From Corynebacterium sp. CNJ-954 (GTDB taxonomy: Bacteria; Actinomycetota; Actinomycetes; Mycobacteriales; Mycobacteriaceae), in the NCBI RefSeq assembly GCF_001942345.1, contig NZ_MKKI01000022.1, forward strand, positions 124,001 through 188,000: a stretch of 64,000 bases of DNA, read 5' to 3'. This document shows, piece by piece, positions 9,916 through 19,239 of this stretch. Every line of letters begins with the position of its first letter. The stretch's first letter is position 1. The notes beneath the pieces were generated by a model. The model was not told the origin of the DNA, ran no database searches, and saw only the letters and a program-made list of their open reading frames with translations. The translations under genes were made by a program, and so were the position numbers.

Positions 9916-10194
9916 CTACCGGCGTCCTCGGGTGATGATTCGGGCGAAGGCCATGGTGCTGATCGCGCCGCCGAGACCAGCCACGAGAACGACGTCGTAG
10001 GTGATGGCGGAACTGTAGAACAGGCAGTACACCAGGAAACCGGCGATGATGGTCAGGAAGATCATGTCCGCCAGGACGGCCCGTCGGGCGTCGTTACGGG
10101 TCGACACCGCCCGCCACAGGACGAGCGCCATGGACGCGGCGATGATGACTGCGGCTGCCCCGGCGAAGATCCACAGGAACTGTGTCGGTGTCAC
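9916..10194 (-). CDS. mnhF: Na+/H+ antiporter subunit MnhF/MrpF
   Basis: The 92-residue membrane subunit has three hydrophobic helices and the conserved LADMIFLTIIAGFLVYCLFY stretch of MrpF proteins. Its GTG start (10194) overlaps the stop of the frame-corrected mnhE reading frame by four bases (GTGA). This is good evidence that the true mnhE frame ends there. Confidence 0.92.
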   Translation of the reverse strand: MTPTQFLWIFAGAAAVIIAASMALVLWRAVSTRNDARRAVLADMIFLTIIAGFLVYCLFYSSAITYDVVLVAGLGGAISTMAFARIITRGRR

Positions 10195-11344
10195 TTCGAC
10201 TCATCCTCTCTCGTGTCGGGCTCGGTCGGTTGCGGTTCGTCGGCGGTATGACCGGGATCGCCGGGTGCGGGGTGGCCGTGACGCCCTCTCAGACGCGACA
10301 GCGGTGTGCCGGGGAGCCCCCGACGACCACTGAGGTCCAGGTTGGGTTGCGGCAACCGCGACCGTACTTCGAGGGCATTGACCAGGGACGCGATCGGTGA
10401 CGTGCGACGACCGCTCCGGCTGGCCCGGGAGCCTCCGGTCGTGGCGGCGCTGCCGACGCCCTCGGACAGCGCACTGATGCCACCGTCCTGTGACGGGGCG
10501 ACGCGTGCCGGATCGATGCCCGCCTCGGTGTCCTCAGAATCATGGTCGTCGCCGTCGTCGTCAAGGTCGAGCTCCGGAGACTGAGCTCCTCGGCGAGCTT
10601 GCGCCGGCGACGCTGTTCCTCTTCCTCCAGCCTGCGGCGCTTCTCTTCGGCGGCCTTGCGGGCATGGGCCTTGGCGATCTTCTCCCGCTGTTCACGCGAG
10701 AGACTGTCGAGGTCGTTCTCGTCGAGATTGTCATCCTGGCGCATGATGGCCGCCACGAAAGCCGCCGCATGCGGCGTCGAATCGACTTTCTCGATGTCGA
10801 AGACCCCGTCCTCGCTGGCACGGCCACCCCGGTTGCCCCGGTAACCACGGGGACCGGGGACGCCACGCTCCACGAGGTGTTCCACGTCGAACTCGATCTT
10901 GCGTTTGCGGACCGACGGGGAGATCTTCGCCTCCATCACGGCCAGGGAGTGCAGCAGTTCCTGCGGATCGGCACCGTACATGGCGTGGACCGCGAGGAAC
11001 CGTTGCACGCGGGTGAGCCCGTGGGTGCGGAATTCAGAGGTGGCCACGGAGCTGGCGTCGTCCAGATTGCGTTTACCGGCGGCGGCGTCCTCGTCGACCT
11101 CCTTCGGACCGGTCACACCGAGGGCGAGGGTGCCCGGGGTCATCGTGATGGACGCGATGAAGACCGCGATGTCACGTTCCCGGGTCAGCCGCAGCGGGTA
11201 GTAGATCATCACCGGTGCAATGTGGCGACCGGTGGTGAAGGTGTCGTAGGCCATGATCGTGGACTCCTTGACGATCTGGCCGATGAGCCAGACGGAGTAG
11301 GAGGTCCCGTGACCGATCTGGTGGAGAACGTTCTTCAGCCCCAT
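10191..11344 (-). CDS. mnhE: Na+/H+ antiporter subunit MnhE/MrpE, frame-disrupted near 10576
   Basis: The MnhE domain (PVMIYYPLRLTRERDIAVFIASITMTPGTLAL) is followed by a long charged cytoplasmic extension with a Glu/Arg-rich coiled-coil-like segment (about residues 205-245). As written, the frame becomes Arg/Thr-rich after KLAEELSL and ends near 10289. Shifting by one base near 10576-10577 gives SPELDLDDDGDDHDSEDTEAG and stays open to 10191, where it overlaps the mnhF start as GTGA. One extra C in a CC run of the coding strand restores LSLPELDLDDD. The ATG at 11344 (AAGGAG seven bases upstream) is preferred over a GTG at 11347. It is probably intact in the cell. Confidence 0.85.
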
Positions 11345-13005
11345 CACCGCGCTCCTTCCGTGGCGGTCGCCGCATCAGGTGCAGCGGTGGTTGATCCGGA
11401 ATCCGTGTGTGCCAGGCCGTACTCCTCTGAGGGCAGGACGGCTCCCACGGCCTCATCCGGGTCACCGATCACCGAGTGGACGTAGTCCGTGGTGTCGGTC
11501 AGTGATGCGGCAGCGTCCCCGGTGACCTGGGTGAGCACGCCGACGAAGAGGAACATGCCGACGCTGATCACCATCATCGTCGCGCTCGGGAGGGTGAGAC
11601 GTACGCTGACCGCGAGACTGGGGTCCATGTCCTGCTTGTCCATCGGTTTGCCCCAGAAGCACTTGCGCCACACGTGCAGCATGCTCAGCAGCGCACCGAC
11701 GGACGCCACGATGACCGCGCCGACACCGACCCAGACGGTCGGGCCGGAGTCGCGGACCATGGCGAAAATCAGCATCAGTTTGCCCCAGAGGCCGGAGAAC
11801 GGGGGGAAGCCGATCAACGACATGGCCGCGGCAGCGAAGATGACGGAGATGATCGGGTCTCGGCGCATCAGACCCGAGAGGCGGCGGAGCCGACCGGTAC
11901 CGTACGTCTCTTCGACGGCACCTGCGGCCATGATCATCGCCCCTGCGGTGATCATGTGGTGGAGCATGTAGAAGATCGCGGCGGAGAGCATCAGCTCGGC
12001 GCTGCCACCGAGGAAGGCCAGGGCGACGAGAATGAACGGGATGCCGTTGACCATCTGGTAGGAGATCACGCCGCGGAGGGTGGTTTCACCGAGTGCGGCG
12101 AAACCGCCGATCAGCATACCGATGACCGCGAACACCAGGATCGGCAGTGCCCACCGCTGGTCGCCTTCGAAGATGGTCATGTACACCCGCAGGATCGCGT
12201 AGACACCGACCTTGGTGTGCAGTCCGGAGAAGAGCGCCATCACCGACGGTGAGGTGGAACCGTAGGCCCGCGGCAGCCAGGTGTGCACGGGGGCGGCGCC
12301 CGACTTCACCGCGAGGGCGATCAGGACGATGCCCAGGGCGAGCCACAGTTGCCACTGGGTGCCGAAGATCCCGTCGGCGAACCCGTCGGAGCCGCGTTCA
12401 CCGGCTGCGCCGGCGAGGGCGGCCATGTTCGTCGTACCGACGACGGCGTAAACCAGACCCACTCCAGACAGCAGGGTCAGCGACGTGACCAGGTTGACCA
12501 GGATAAACGTGCGGCCTGCGGCCAGGCGGGCCCAGGTACCGGTCATGGCGAGCAACCCGAACGAGGGCATCAGCATGACCTCGATGAAGACGAAGAGGTT
12601 GAACAGGTCCGCGGTGAGGAAAGCACCCCACACGCCGGACAACAGCATCAGGGTCATCGCCGGGTAGAAGCGGGAGCGGGATTCGCCGACGGTCTCGGCG
12701 AACCAGTTGGCCGTCAGTGCGACAACGGAGGTGGCCACGATCATGACCGCGGAGAGGGTGTCCGCGGCGAGAGGGATTGAGACTCCACCGACGAAGTCAC
12801 CGATATTGTCGGCGACGACGGTCGTGTCACCTCCGCCTGACACCTGGGTGAGCAGCAGGACACCGCCGACGAGGCCGATGAAGGGGATGACGAGGCCGAG
12901 GAGGCGACGGGGGAAGCTCCACGGTAGAGCTGCCGCGATACCCGAGGACATCAGCGGGACGACGACGAACAGCGACAGGAGACTGCCGAGAGTATCGAGG
13001 CTCAT
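11344..13005 (-). CDS. mnhD: Na+/H+ antiporter subunit MnhD/MrpD
   Basis: The 553-residue subunit D is homologous to the NuoM/NuoN proton-pumping subunits of complex I. It has about 14 hydrophobic segments. The proton-path region is seen in LFVFIEVMLMPSFGLLAM (about 128-145, conserved Glu), with the key Lys in ALAVKSGAAPVHTWLPRAYGSTSPSVMALFSG (about 235-265). The start ATG overlaps the mnhC stop by one base (TGATG), and its stop overlaps the mnhE start, so translation is tightly coupled. Confidence 0.95.
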   Translation of the reverse strand: MSLDTLGSLLSLFVVVPLMSSGIAAALPWSFPRRLLGLVIPFIGLVGGVLLLTQVSGGGDTTVVADNIGDFVGGVSIPLAADTLSAVMIVATSVVALTANWFAETVGESRSRFYPAMTLMLLSGVWGAFLTADLFNLFVFIEVMLMPSFGLLAMTGTWARLAAGRTFILVNLVTSLTLLSGVGLVYAVVGTTNMAALAGAAGERGSDGFADGIFGTQWQLWLALGIVLIALAVKSGAAPVHTWLPRAYGSTSPSVMALFSGLHTKVGVYAILRVYMTIFEGDQRWALPILVFAVIGMLIGGFAALGETTLRGVISYQMVNGIPFILVALAFLGGSAELMLSAAIFYMLHHMITAGAMIMAAGAVEETYGTGRLRRLSGLMRRDPIISVIFAAAAMSLIGFPPFSGLWGKLMLIFAMVRDSGPTVWVGVGAVIVASVGALLSMLHVWRKCFWGKPMDKQDMDPSLAVSVRLTLPSATMMVISVGMFLFVGVLTQVTGDAAASLTDTTDYVHSVIGDPDEAVGAVLPSEEYGLAHTDSGSTTAAPDAATATEGAR

Positions 13006-13433
13006 CAGTAGTCCACCTCACGATCGCGGCGACGCTTCGCCTGTGCTGAGTCTTCGTCGATCCGGTGGGCGGAGCGGAGACCCACGGTGTCCAGTGCACG
13101 GAACTCCCGGCGGGCGCGCTGGACGTCTTCGCCCGAGCGGGTGTCGTCGTCGCGGCCGAGCCCGGCGAGAGCCAGCATGACGGCGGTGGCGGCCATCGAG
13201 ATCACGATGGCGGTCAGCACGAAGGCCTGGGGGAGAGGGTCCGCGGCTTCCGAGACCGGGGTCCGGTCAGCGAGGGGGTCGGCACGCCAGGCGCCGATCC
13301 CCGCCGCCAGGAGAAGCAGGTTCACGCCGTGACTCATCAGTGTGGTGCCGATGATGACGCGGACCATGCCACGTTGCATCACCATGTAGACGCCGGCTGC
13401 GACGAGCAGGGCGATGATGGCCGCAATGATCAC
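13005..13433 (-). CDS. mnhC: Na+/H+ antiporter subunit MnhC/MrpC
   Basis: This 142-residue NuoK-like subunit has three transmembrane segments, MVRVIIGTTLMSHGVNLLLLA and the DPLPQAFVLTAIVI motif. A charged C-terminal tail of about 40 residues extends beyond the usual length. It overlaps mnhA by four bases and mnhD by one base. Confidence 0.93.
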   Translation of the reverse strand: MIIAAIIALLVAAGVYMVMQRGMVRVIIGTTLMSHGVNLLLLAAGIGAWRADPLADRTPVSEAADPLPQAFVLTAIVISMAATAVMLALAGLGRDDDTRSGEDVQRARREFRALDTVGLRSAHRIDEDSAQAKRRRDREVDY

Positions 13434-16400
13434 CGGTCTTCACCGTCCTTCCGGGGGTTCTCGTCGGTCGCTTGACCGTTTGCTTCGCGTCGTTCCTGTT
13501 CTCGACGGTGTTCCGTCTGGTTCTTCCGTTGTTCCTCCGCGACGGCGGAGGGGTTCAACGGGACCGCCGATCCTCCGGCGGTGACAGCCACCTTCGATCC
13601 GGCGACGGCCTGCAGCTCCGGTCGGTCGGCCAACGAACGTGAATACTCGACGGGGCTGGCCTTGGACGACTTGCCGGGCTCGGCGCCGGGCCGGTCCCGT
13701 CCGCCGAGTGTGTTGAGGACGATCATGACGGTGCCGATCACCGCGAGATAGACGCCACCGTCGAAGAACAGTGACGAGCTGAAGTGCTCTGACCCGATGT
13801 AGAAGTGGATCGGCGCGAGGAAACTTCCCTCGACGAATCCGAGTAGTCCGGTGAACAGGGCCAGGACAATGCCGCCGCCGGCCAGCTGGTAGCCGAGGTC
13901 GGCCCCGCCGATGCGCCGGGCCGTCGGCTGCACCAGGTACCAGAACACCAGCCCGAGGGCGAGCATCAGCGCGGCGAGGAATCCACCGCCCGGCGCCTGG
14001 TGGCCACGGTAGAAGGTCACGGCGGAGTAGACGATGAGCACAGCCAGGAACGGCCAGATCACGGCGCGGCCCAGGATCGAGTTCAGGTGGGTGCTGCGCA
14101 GGTACTTCGAGTAGAAGGGTGCCAGCTCGGGGATCTTGTGCACGTCCGGGAACTTGGTGGTGCCCTCTTTGCGGAACAGTTCGGCCGTGGAACCCGGGCC
14201 GTAGCCCGGCACCGGTGACTTCGGCACCGAGGACACGACTGCGGCGATGACGATACCCGCCATGGCCAGGACGGACAGCTCGCCGAGCGTATCCAGTGCA
14301 CGGAACTCCACGATGATCGACGCCACGATGTTGTTGGCACCGGAGACGTCCGTGGATTCGTTGAGGTACCACTCCGCCAGTTCCGGTCGCGGGTGGCGAC
14401 CCACGAGCAGCCAGACTCCGACGAAGACGACCAGACCGACGATCGCGGACAGCGTGACCGCGAACTTCGTGCGGTTCTCGCCCTCCTTCAGGTAGAGACG
14501 TGGCTGGTGGCGGATGATGAGCATGAGGAACACCGTCACGATCAGCTCGACCATGAGGTTGGTCATCGCGACGTCCGGGGCGCCCAGCGTCAGCATGATC
14601 CAGGAGACGCCGATCCCGGCGACGCCGACGAGGACCACTGAACCCATGCGGGAACGGGTGGAGATGATCGCCATGGTCACCAGGAACATGATGAGCAGTC
14701 CCGGGATGTCGGTGATGCTGTCGATCCCCGCGTCGCGTGGCGGCAGGGCACCGAGATGCTCGAGCCCGCCCGGCCCGAAGAATGCGGCGACGGTGAGCAC
14801 CAGGATCATGACGAAGATCCACAGCAGATGACCGTTCGGGCTCAGGGTGTTCCCGAGACGGCTGACCAGCCGTCCCCACCTGTTCGCCATGCGCAGGGTG
14901 AAGGCGATGAGTTCGTTGCCGGTGAAGGGGAACAGCCGGTGGTCCTCCATCCAGTCCGTGTACGCCCGGTGCCGCAGGGCCACGAGGACGGCGCCGACGA
15001 CGATCACTGCAGCAGTGATGAAGAGCGGGATGCCGAGCCCGTGCCACAATGCCAGGTGGGAATGGGACTCACCGGCACCGATTGACCCGACGACCGAGTC
15101 CAGCGGGGAGTCCATCGCGGTGAGGAAAAGCACGACCGGAAGGGAGAGGACGCCGGGGATGGCAGCGGGGAGCCAGAAGGAGACGGGTGCCTCCTTGACC
15201 TCGTCGACCGGGACAACGTCGGCAGTGTCCACGGCGGACCCGGAATCGATGAACGCGCCGATCAGGTACTTCGCGGAGTACATGAACGTCGCCACGGCGC
15301 CGATGCCGGCGGCGATGAGCAGGACGATTTCCCAGGACGGCACAAGCGGGGACTCGGTGAAGGACTCGAGCATTCCCTCCTTCGACACGAAGCCGAGTGT
15401 CGGCGGGATGCCCGCCATACTTGCAGCGGCAATGGCCGCAGCGGTGAAGGTCGCGGGCATCCGGCGCCAGATTGAACCGAGTTCGCGGATGTCACGTGAG
15501 CCGTTCTGGTGGTCGACGACACCGATGACCATGAACAGTGAGGACTTGAACATCGCGTGGGCGGCGGTGTGGACGACGGCGGCGGCGAGGGCGTAGGGGG
15601 TTCCGATCCCGATGGTCGCCACGATCCAGCCGAGCTGCGACACCGTGGAGTAGGCGGTGAGTCGCTTGAGATCGGTCTGCTGGTACGCGAAGACCGCGGC
15701 CATCACCGCCGTCGCCATGCCGGAGATGATCAGCATCAGGTTCCAGACCAGTACGTCCGAGAAGATTCCGGAGAACCGGAGCAGAAGGTAGATGCCGGCC
15801 TTGACCACGGCGGCGGCGTGCAGGAACGCCGAGACCGGAGTCGCCGCGGCCATGGCCTCGGGCAACCAGACGTGGAACGGCAACTGTGCGGCCTTGGAGA
15901 ATCCGGCGAGAGCCACCAGGACTGCGACGATAGCGGTGAGCGAGGTGTTCTGGCTCCAGACGTCGCTGGCGATGATCCCGGAGATGCTCGTCGTTCCTGT
16001 TGCTACGACGGAGATGCCCAGGGCGACGAGGAGGCTGAGACCACCGGTGAAAGTCAGGATCAGCGTCCGGACGGCACCAGGTTCTCCGGTGTGCCCGGCT
16101 CGGGCGATGAGGAAGAAGGAGGCCAGGGAGACGAGCTCCCAGCCGATGAACAGCACGGCGACGTCATCGGCGAGGAACAGCAGCACCACCGAGAGCATGA
16201 ACCCGGTCATCAGGACGTAGAAATTCATGATGTGCTCCCCGCGGTGGAGGTACCGCGCGGAGTAGGCGAAGACCGCTGAACCGATCAACAGCGCCAGCAG
16301 CGTGAAGAACATGCCCAGGGAATCCATGCGCAGGGCGAAGTCAAGATTGGCCCCGTCCCCGCTGGCGCCGGGGACGATGCCTTCCACCCAGGTGGCGGAG

Positions 16401-16573
16401 AAGACCGCGTCCTGTCCGTCTATGATGTCCCCGGCGTGGGACAGGACGTAGGCGGCCACCCCGAGGAACACCGCGGCCAACGGCCAGCCGGCGTTGCGGT
16501 CGAGAGTTTTGACCAGGACCGGGGTTAGTGCGAGAGCTATGGCAAGCACCACAGGAACGACGATCAAGGTCAC
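13430..16573 (-). CDS. mnhA: Na+/H+ antiporter subunit MnhA with fused MnhB domain
   Basis: This 1047-residue protein is the largest antiporter subunit. The N-terminal NuoL-like part (about 1-500) has FIGWELVSLASFFLIA and the AAQLPFHVWLPEAMAAATPVSAFLHAA proton-channel motif. The middle region has LMVELIVTVFLMLII, and the C-terminal part (about 820-950) matches MnhB, so A and B are fused as in other actinobacteria. A hydrophilic tail of about 90 residues ends the protein. It is the first gene of the operon; no separate mnhB gene is present. The complex exports Na+ in exchange for H+ at the membrane and supports growth under alkaline or saline stress. Confidence 0.95.
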   Translation of the reverse strand: MTLIVVPVVLAIALALTPVLVKTLDRNAGWPLAAVFLGVAAYVLSHAGDIIDGQDAVFSATWVEGIVPGASGDGANLDFALRMDSLGMFFTLLALLIGSAVFAYSARYLHRGEHIMNFYVLMTGFMLSVVLLFLADDVAVLFIGWELVSLASFFLIARAGHTGEPGAVRTLILTFTGGLSLLVALGISVVATGTTSISGIIASDVWSQNTSLTAIVAVLVALAGFSKAAQLPFHVWLPEAMAAATPVSAFLHAAAVVKAGIYLLLRFSGIFSDVLVWNLMLIISGMATAVMAAVFAYQQTDLKRLTAYSTVSQLGWIVATIGIGTPYALAAAVVHTAAHAMFKSSLFMVIGVVDHQNGSRDIRELGSIWRRMPATFTAAAIAAASMAGIPPTLGFVSKEGMLESFTESPLVPSWEIVLLIAAGIGAVATFMYSAKYLIGAFIDSGSAVDTADVVPVDEVKEAPVSFWLPAAIPGVLSLPVVLFLTAMDSPLDSVVGSIGAGESHSHLALWHGLGIPLFITAAVIVVGAVLVALRHRAYTDWMEDHRLFPFTGNELIAFTLRMANRWGRLVSRLGNTLSPNGHLLWIFVMILVLTVAAFFGPGGLEHLGALPPRDAGIDSITDIPGLLIMFLVTMAIISTRSRMGSVVLVGVAGIGVSWIMLTLGAPDVAMTNLMVELIVTVFLMLIIRHQPRLYLKEGENRTKFAVTLSAIVGLVVFVGVWLLVGRHPRPELAEWYLNESTDVSGANNIVASIIVEFRALDTLGELSVLAMAGIVIAAVVSSVPKSPVPGYGPGSTAELFRKEGTTKFPDVHKIPELAPFYSKYLRSTHLNSILGRAVIWPFLAVLIVYSAVTFYRGHQAPGGGFLAALMLALGLVFWYLVQPTARRIGGADLGYQLAGGGIVLALFTGLLGFVEGSFLAPIHFYIGSEHFSSSLFFDGGVYLAVIGTVMIVLNTLGGRDRPGAEPGKSSKASPVEYSRSLADRPELQAVAGSKVAVTAGGSAVPLNPSAVAEEQRKNQTEHRREQERREANGQATDENPRKDGEDR

Positions 16574-16658
16574 GGTCTCATCAACACCTCACAGTTGTTC
16601 TGACTCGGCAGCCGCCCCGTGGTTCCCGCGGATCCGGCCTGGACCCCGGTAACCCTCA

Positions 16659-16690
16659 TGCGACGCGCCCAGTTTATCAGGCGTGTCGCA
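16659..16690. promoter_or_regulatory. Palindrome over the probable mnh operon promoter
   Basis: Arms TGCGACGCGCC and GGCGTGTCGCA (one G:T mismatch) flank a 10-base centre. On the minus strand the centre and arm junction contain TGATAAACT, a good -10 candidate for mnhA about 90 bases upstream of its ATG. An operator placed over the -10 would control the antiporter operon. The regulator is unknown. Confidence 0.45.
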
Positions 16691-16751
16691 CACAGGTTCC
16701 GGCGGGACTTTGCAGTAGTGGCAGCCTCCGGGGGTTGTTATGATCGGGAGG

Positions 16752-17609
16752 ATGTCGCATACAGCATCATCCACACCGACGTCACCGGAAACCTCCCTGG
16801 AACTTCCCGCACTCGGTTTCGGGACCTACAAGCTACGGGGGACCGACGGCAGCGAGGCGGTCGCCGGAGCGGTCGAGCTCGGCTACCGGCTCATCGACTC
16901 CGCCTACAACTACGAGAACGAAGGCACGGTGGGTGCGGGTATCCGCGCAGCGGTCGACGGCGGGCACGCGTCCCGTGAGGAGATCATCTACACCAGCAAG
17001 CTCCCCGGCCGGTACCACGAGAGGTCGGCCGCCCTCGCCACAGTGGAAGAGTCCTACTACCGCTCCGGTATCGGACCGATCGACCTGTACCTGATCCACT
17101 GGCCGAATCCGAAACAGGGTCACTACGTTGAGGCGTGGAAGGCGCTGATCGAGGCCCGTGAGCGCGGGTTGGTCAAACACATCGGGGTGTGCAACTTCCT
17201 TCCTGAGCATCTGGAGGTCCTGGAGAAGGAGACCGGTGAGCTGCCGGAGGTCAACCAGATCGAGCTCCATCCCGCGTTCCCACAGGTCGGCGCATTGGAA
17301 TGGAACACCTCGCACGGCATCATCACCGAAGGTTGGAGCCCTCTCGGACGTGGGGCTGCACTCGACAGTGCGCCGGTGCTGGATGCTGCACGGGCGCACG
17401 ACGCCACCCCGGGCCAGGTGGTTCTCGCCTGGCACCGTGCGGTCGGATCGCTGGCCATCCCCAAGGCGTCGAGCCGGGAGCGGCAGCAGGAGAACCTGGA
17501 TTCCCTGAAACTGGACCTCACCACGGACGAGGTCGAGGCGATCACCTCGCTGGGTACGCCTGACGGCCGCCTGAAGGGGCAGGACCCGGCCACATACGAG
17601 GAGTTCTGA
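16752..17609 (+). CDS. Aldo/keto reductase (AKR5-like)
   Basis: This 285-residue NADPH-dependent reductase has a TIM-barrel fold. The catalytic tetrad is visible as Asp and Tyr in LIDSAYNYENE, Lys in YTSKLPG and His in YLIHWPNP. IPKASSRERQQENL near the C-terminus is the cofactor 2'-phosphate site. It resembles 2,5-diketo-D-gluconate reductases, but the physiological substrate is not determined by sequence. A TATGAT box at 16738-16743 is followed by the ATG at 16752 after eight bases, so a leaderless transcript is likely. An ATG at 16740 would lie inside that box and is less likely. Confidence 0.88.
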   Translation: MSHTASSTPTSPETSLELPALGFGTYKLRGTDGSEAVAGAVELGYRLIDSAYNYENEGTVGAGIRAAVDGGHASREEIIYTSKLPGRYHERSAALATVEESYYRSGIGPIDLYLIHWPNPKQGHYVEAWKALIEARERGLVKHIGVCNFLPEHLEVLEKETGELPEVNQIELHPAFPQVGALEWNTSHGIITEGWSPLGRGAALDSAPVLDAARAHDATPGQVVLAWHRAVGSLAIPKASSRERQQENLDSLKLDLTTDEVEAITSLGTPDGRLKGQDPATYEEF

Positions 17610-17678
17610 GCCTGCCGGCTCCGCTTGATTTCCCGGTGACAGGGGAGAACGACAGGCGGACCCAGTAGACTCAGTGAT

Positions 17679-18380
17679 GTGTCTACTCCTTCTTCACCTC
17701 CCTACCGGCTTCGTCTGCTCAACGACTACGAGGTCGTGGTCGCGGGGCTCAGGACGATGCTCACGCCCTACCAGGACCGGGTCCGCATCGTCGAGACAGA
17801 TGTCGGTACCACGGGAGACCGTGCGGTGGACCTGACCCTCTACGACACGTTCGGGTTGACCCAGGCAGACGGCAACGAGATTGACGAGGTCCTCCGCGAT
17901 CCGGAGGCGGGTCACGTGGTGATCTACAGCTGGAACATGCAGGCGGACCTGATCCAGACCGCCCTGAACAAGGGGTGCAGGGGCTACATCGACAAGTCCA
18001 TGGGGGCCGGTGTGCTGGTGGAGTGCCTTGAGGCGATCGGTGCGGGAGAGGTGCTGGTCTCGGACACGGCGGAGATCGTGGCCCCGGCAGGCGCTGTGGG
18101 CCTCTCCGGTACGACGACGGCGGACCCGGCCCTCGCCCGGGGGACCTGGCCCGGCCAGGCGGAGGGGCTGACTGCCAGGGAAGCGGAGATCGTCGCGCTG
18201 ATCACCCGCGGCCTCACGAACGCCGAGATCGCCACGCGCAGCTACATCACCATCAATTCGCTGAAGTCGTGCATCCGTTCCGCCTACCGGAAGATGGGCG
18301 TGGAGCGGCGGTCGCAGGCGGTCCGGTGGGGGATGGAGCACGGTATGGTCCCGCCGCGGAAGGAGAAGATCCCGCAGTAG
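17679..18380 (+). CDS. LuxR-family response regulator (orphan)
   Basis: The 233-residue protein has an N-terminal receiver-like domain (about 8-120) and a C-terminal LuxR helix-turn-helix (LTAREAEIVALITRGLTNAEIATRSYITINSLKSCIRSAYRKMGV). A candidate phospho-acceptor Asp is in LTLYDTFGL and the conserved Lys is in GYIDKSMG. The first acidic patch is reduced (LLNDYEVVVAGL), so phosphorylation is not assured. No histidine kinase gene is adjacent. TAGACT at 17666-17671, seven bases before the GTG start, suggests a leaderless mRNA. Target genes are unknown. Confidence 0.82.
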   Translation: MSTPSSPPYRLRLLNDYEVVVAGLRTMLTPYQDRVRIVETDVGTTGDRAVDLTLYDTFGLTQADGNEIDEVLRDPEAGHVVIYSWNMQADLIQTALNKGCRGYIDKSMGAGVLVECLEAIGAGEVLVSDTAEIVAPAGAVGLSGTTTADPALARGTWPGQAEGLTAREAEIVALITRGLTNAEIATRSYITINSLKSCIRSAYRKMGVERRSQAVRWGMEHGMVPPRKEKIPQ

Positions 18381-18393
18381 GCCCCGAAAGCGG

Positions 18394-18439
18394 AGGAACC
18401 CCGCCCCCAGGCACGCTTGTGTCCGGGGGCGGGGTTCCT
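18394..18439. terminator. Bidirectional intrinsic terminator
   Basis: AGGAACCCCGCCCCC and GGGGGCGGGGTTCCT form a 15-bp perfect stem between the convergent response regulator and GlsB-family genes. Confidence 0.85.
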
Positions 18440-18465
18440 GTGCATTGCAGCAGTCGGGGCTGGGG

Positions 18466-18765
18466 TCACCTCTTGCGGGTGAGCAGGCCGACGATCCACA
18501 GCAGGATCACCGCGCCGACCAGGCACGTGATGAAGCTGAAGATGATTCCGCCGCCGGCGACATCCACACCGAACAGGGTGAGCAGCCAGCCTCCGAGGAA
18601 GCCGCCGATCACGCCGACGATGATGTTGAGGATGATCCCCATGGAGGCGTCGGTGCCCATGATCTTCGAACCGATCCAGCCGGCGAGGCCGCCGACGATG
18701 ATCCAGCCGATGAAGCTCAGCGTCGGCGCCGAGTCGGCTGCGAGGATTAGCGTGGTGGAGTCCAT
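18466..18765 (-). CDS. GlsB/YeaQ/YmgE family stress membrane protein
   Basis: The 99-residue protein is almost wholly hydrophobic, with three segments and the family pattern GWIIVGGLAGWIGSKIMG plus ILNIIVGVIGGFLGGWL. The family is called transglycosylase-associated, but its biochemical role is unknown; expression usually follows general stress. GGAG lies six bases before the ATG. It is adjacent to a CsbD gene, another general-stress protein, which supports a stress role. Confidence 0.88.
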   Translation of the reverse strand: MDSTTLILAADSAPTLSFIGWIIVGGLAGWIGSKIMGTDASMGIILNIIVGVIGGFLGGWLLTLFGVDVAGGGIIFSFITCLVGAVILLWIVGLLTRKR

Positions 18766-18822
18766 GTCATTCTCCGTTCATGAAGCGTTATGTGGTGCTC
18801 ACGGACGGAAGTCCGCGATGCT

Positions 18823-19020
18823 CTAGTTTCCGGTGATCTTGTTGATTCCCTCGGAAACCTTGTCCTTGGCATTCTCTGCAGCGTCCTTGACGCTGGATTT
18901 TGCCTGATCCGTCTTTCCGTCGCCCTTGAGGCGATCGTTGTCAGTGGCGTCACCAGCGGCTTCCTTGGCCTTACCGGTGGCGTCCTCCGCCTTGTTCTTG
19001 ATCTTGTCGTCGAGTCCCAT
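18823..19020 (-). CDS. CsbD family stress-response protein
   Basis: This 65-residue hydrophilic, Lys/Asp/Ala-rich protein begins MGLDDKIKNKAEDATGKAKE, a typical CsbD start. It is predicted to be largely helical or disordered. An AAGGAG lies eight bases upstream of the ATG. CsbD proteins are stress-induced in many bacteria, with no known activity. Confidence 0.88.
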   Translation of the reverse strand: MGLDDKIKNKAEDATGKAKEAAGDATDNDRLKGDGKTDQAKSSVKDAAENAKDKVSEGINKITGN

Positions 19021-19239
19021 GAGGGGTTCTCCTTTCGACCGTCGGAAACTATGTCAGTGCCCGACTGTACGTGAATAATGTGTCTTCGTGGGAAATGGAA
19101 GGAGAAATTTACGCGTTCATTCTCGACGTCAATATTCGTTAATGCACGCGAAAGTCGACGATCCGAATTTCGGCAAAACGGATCGACTTTTAAATCGTGT
19201 GAATGGAGGTAACTAGATGATGATGGTGGCTCTCCTCTT
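19021..19239. other. AT-rich spacer between CsbD and glycosyltransferase genes
   Basis: No coding frame is supported here. The stretch is AT-rich compared with its surroundings and probably holds the csbD promoter and the 3' end of the glycosyltransferase transcript. No clear terminator stem was found. Confidence 0.4.

Noticed and set aside
10191..10620. Programmed -1 frameshift in mnhE
   Set aside because: There is no convincing slippery heptamer or pseudoknot. The same one-base loss in G/C runs affects five unrelated genes, so sequence error is simpler.
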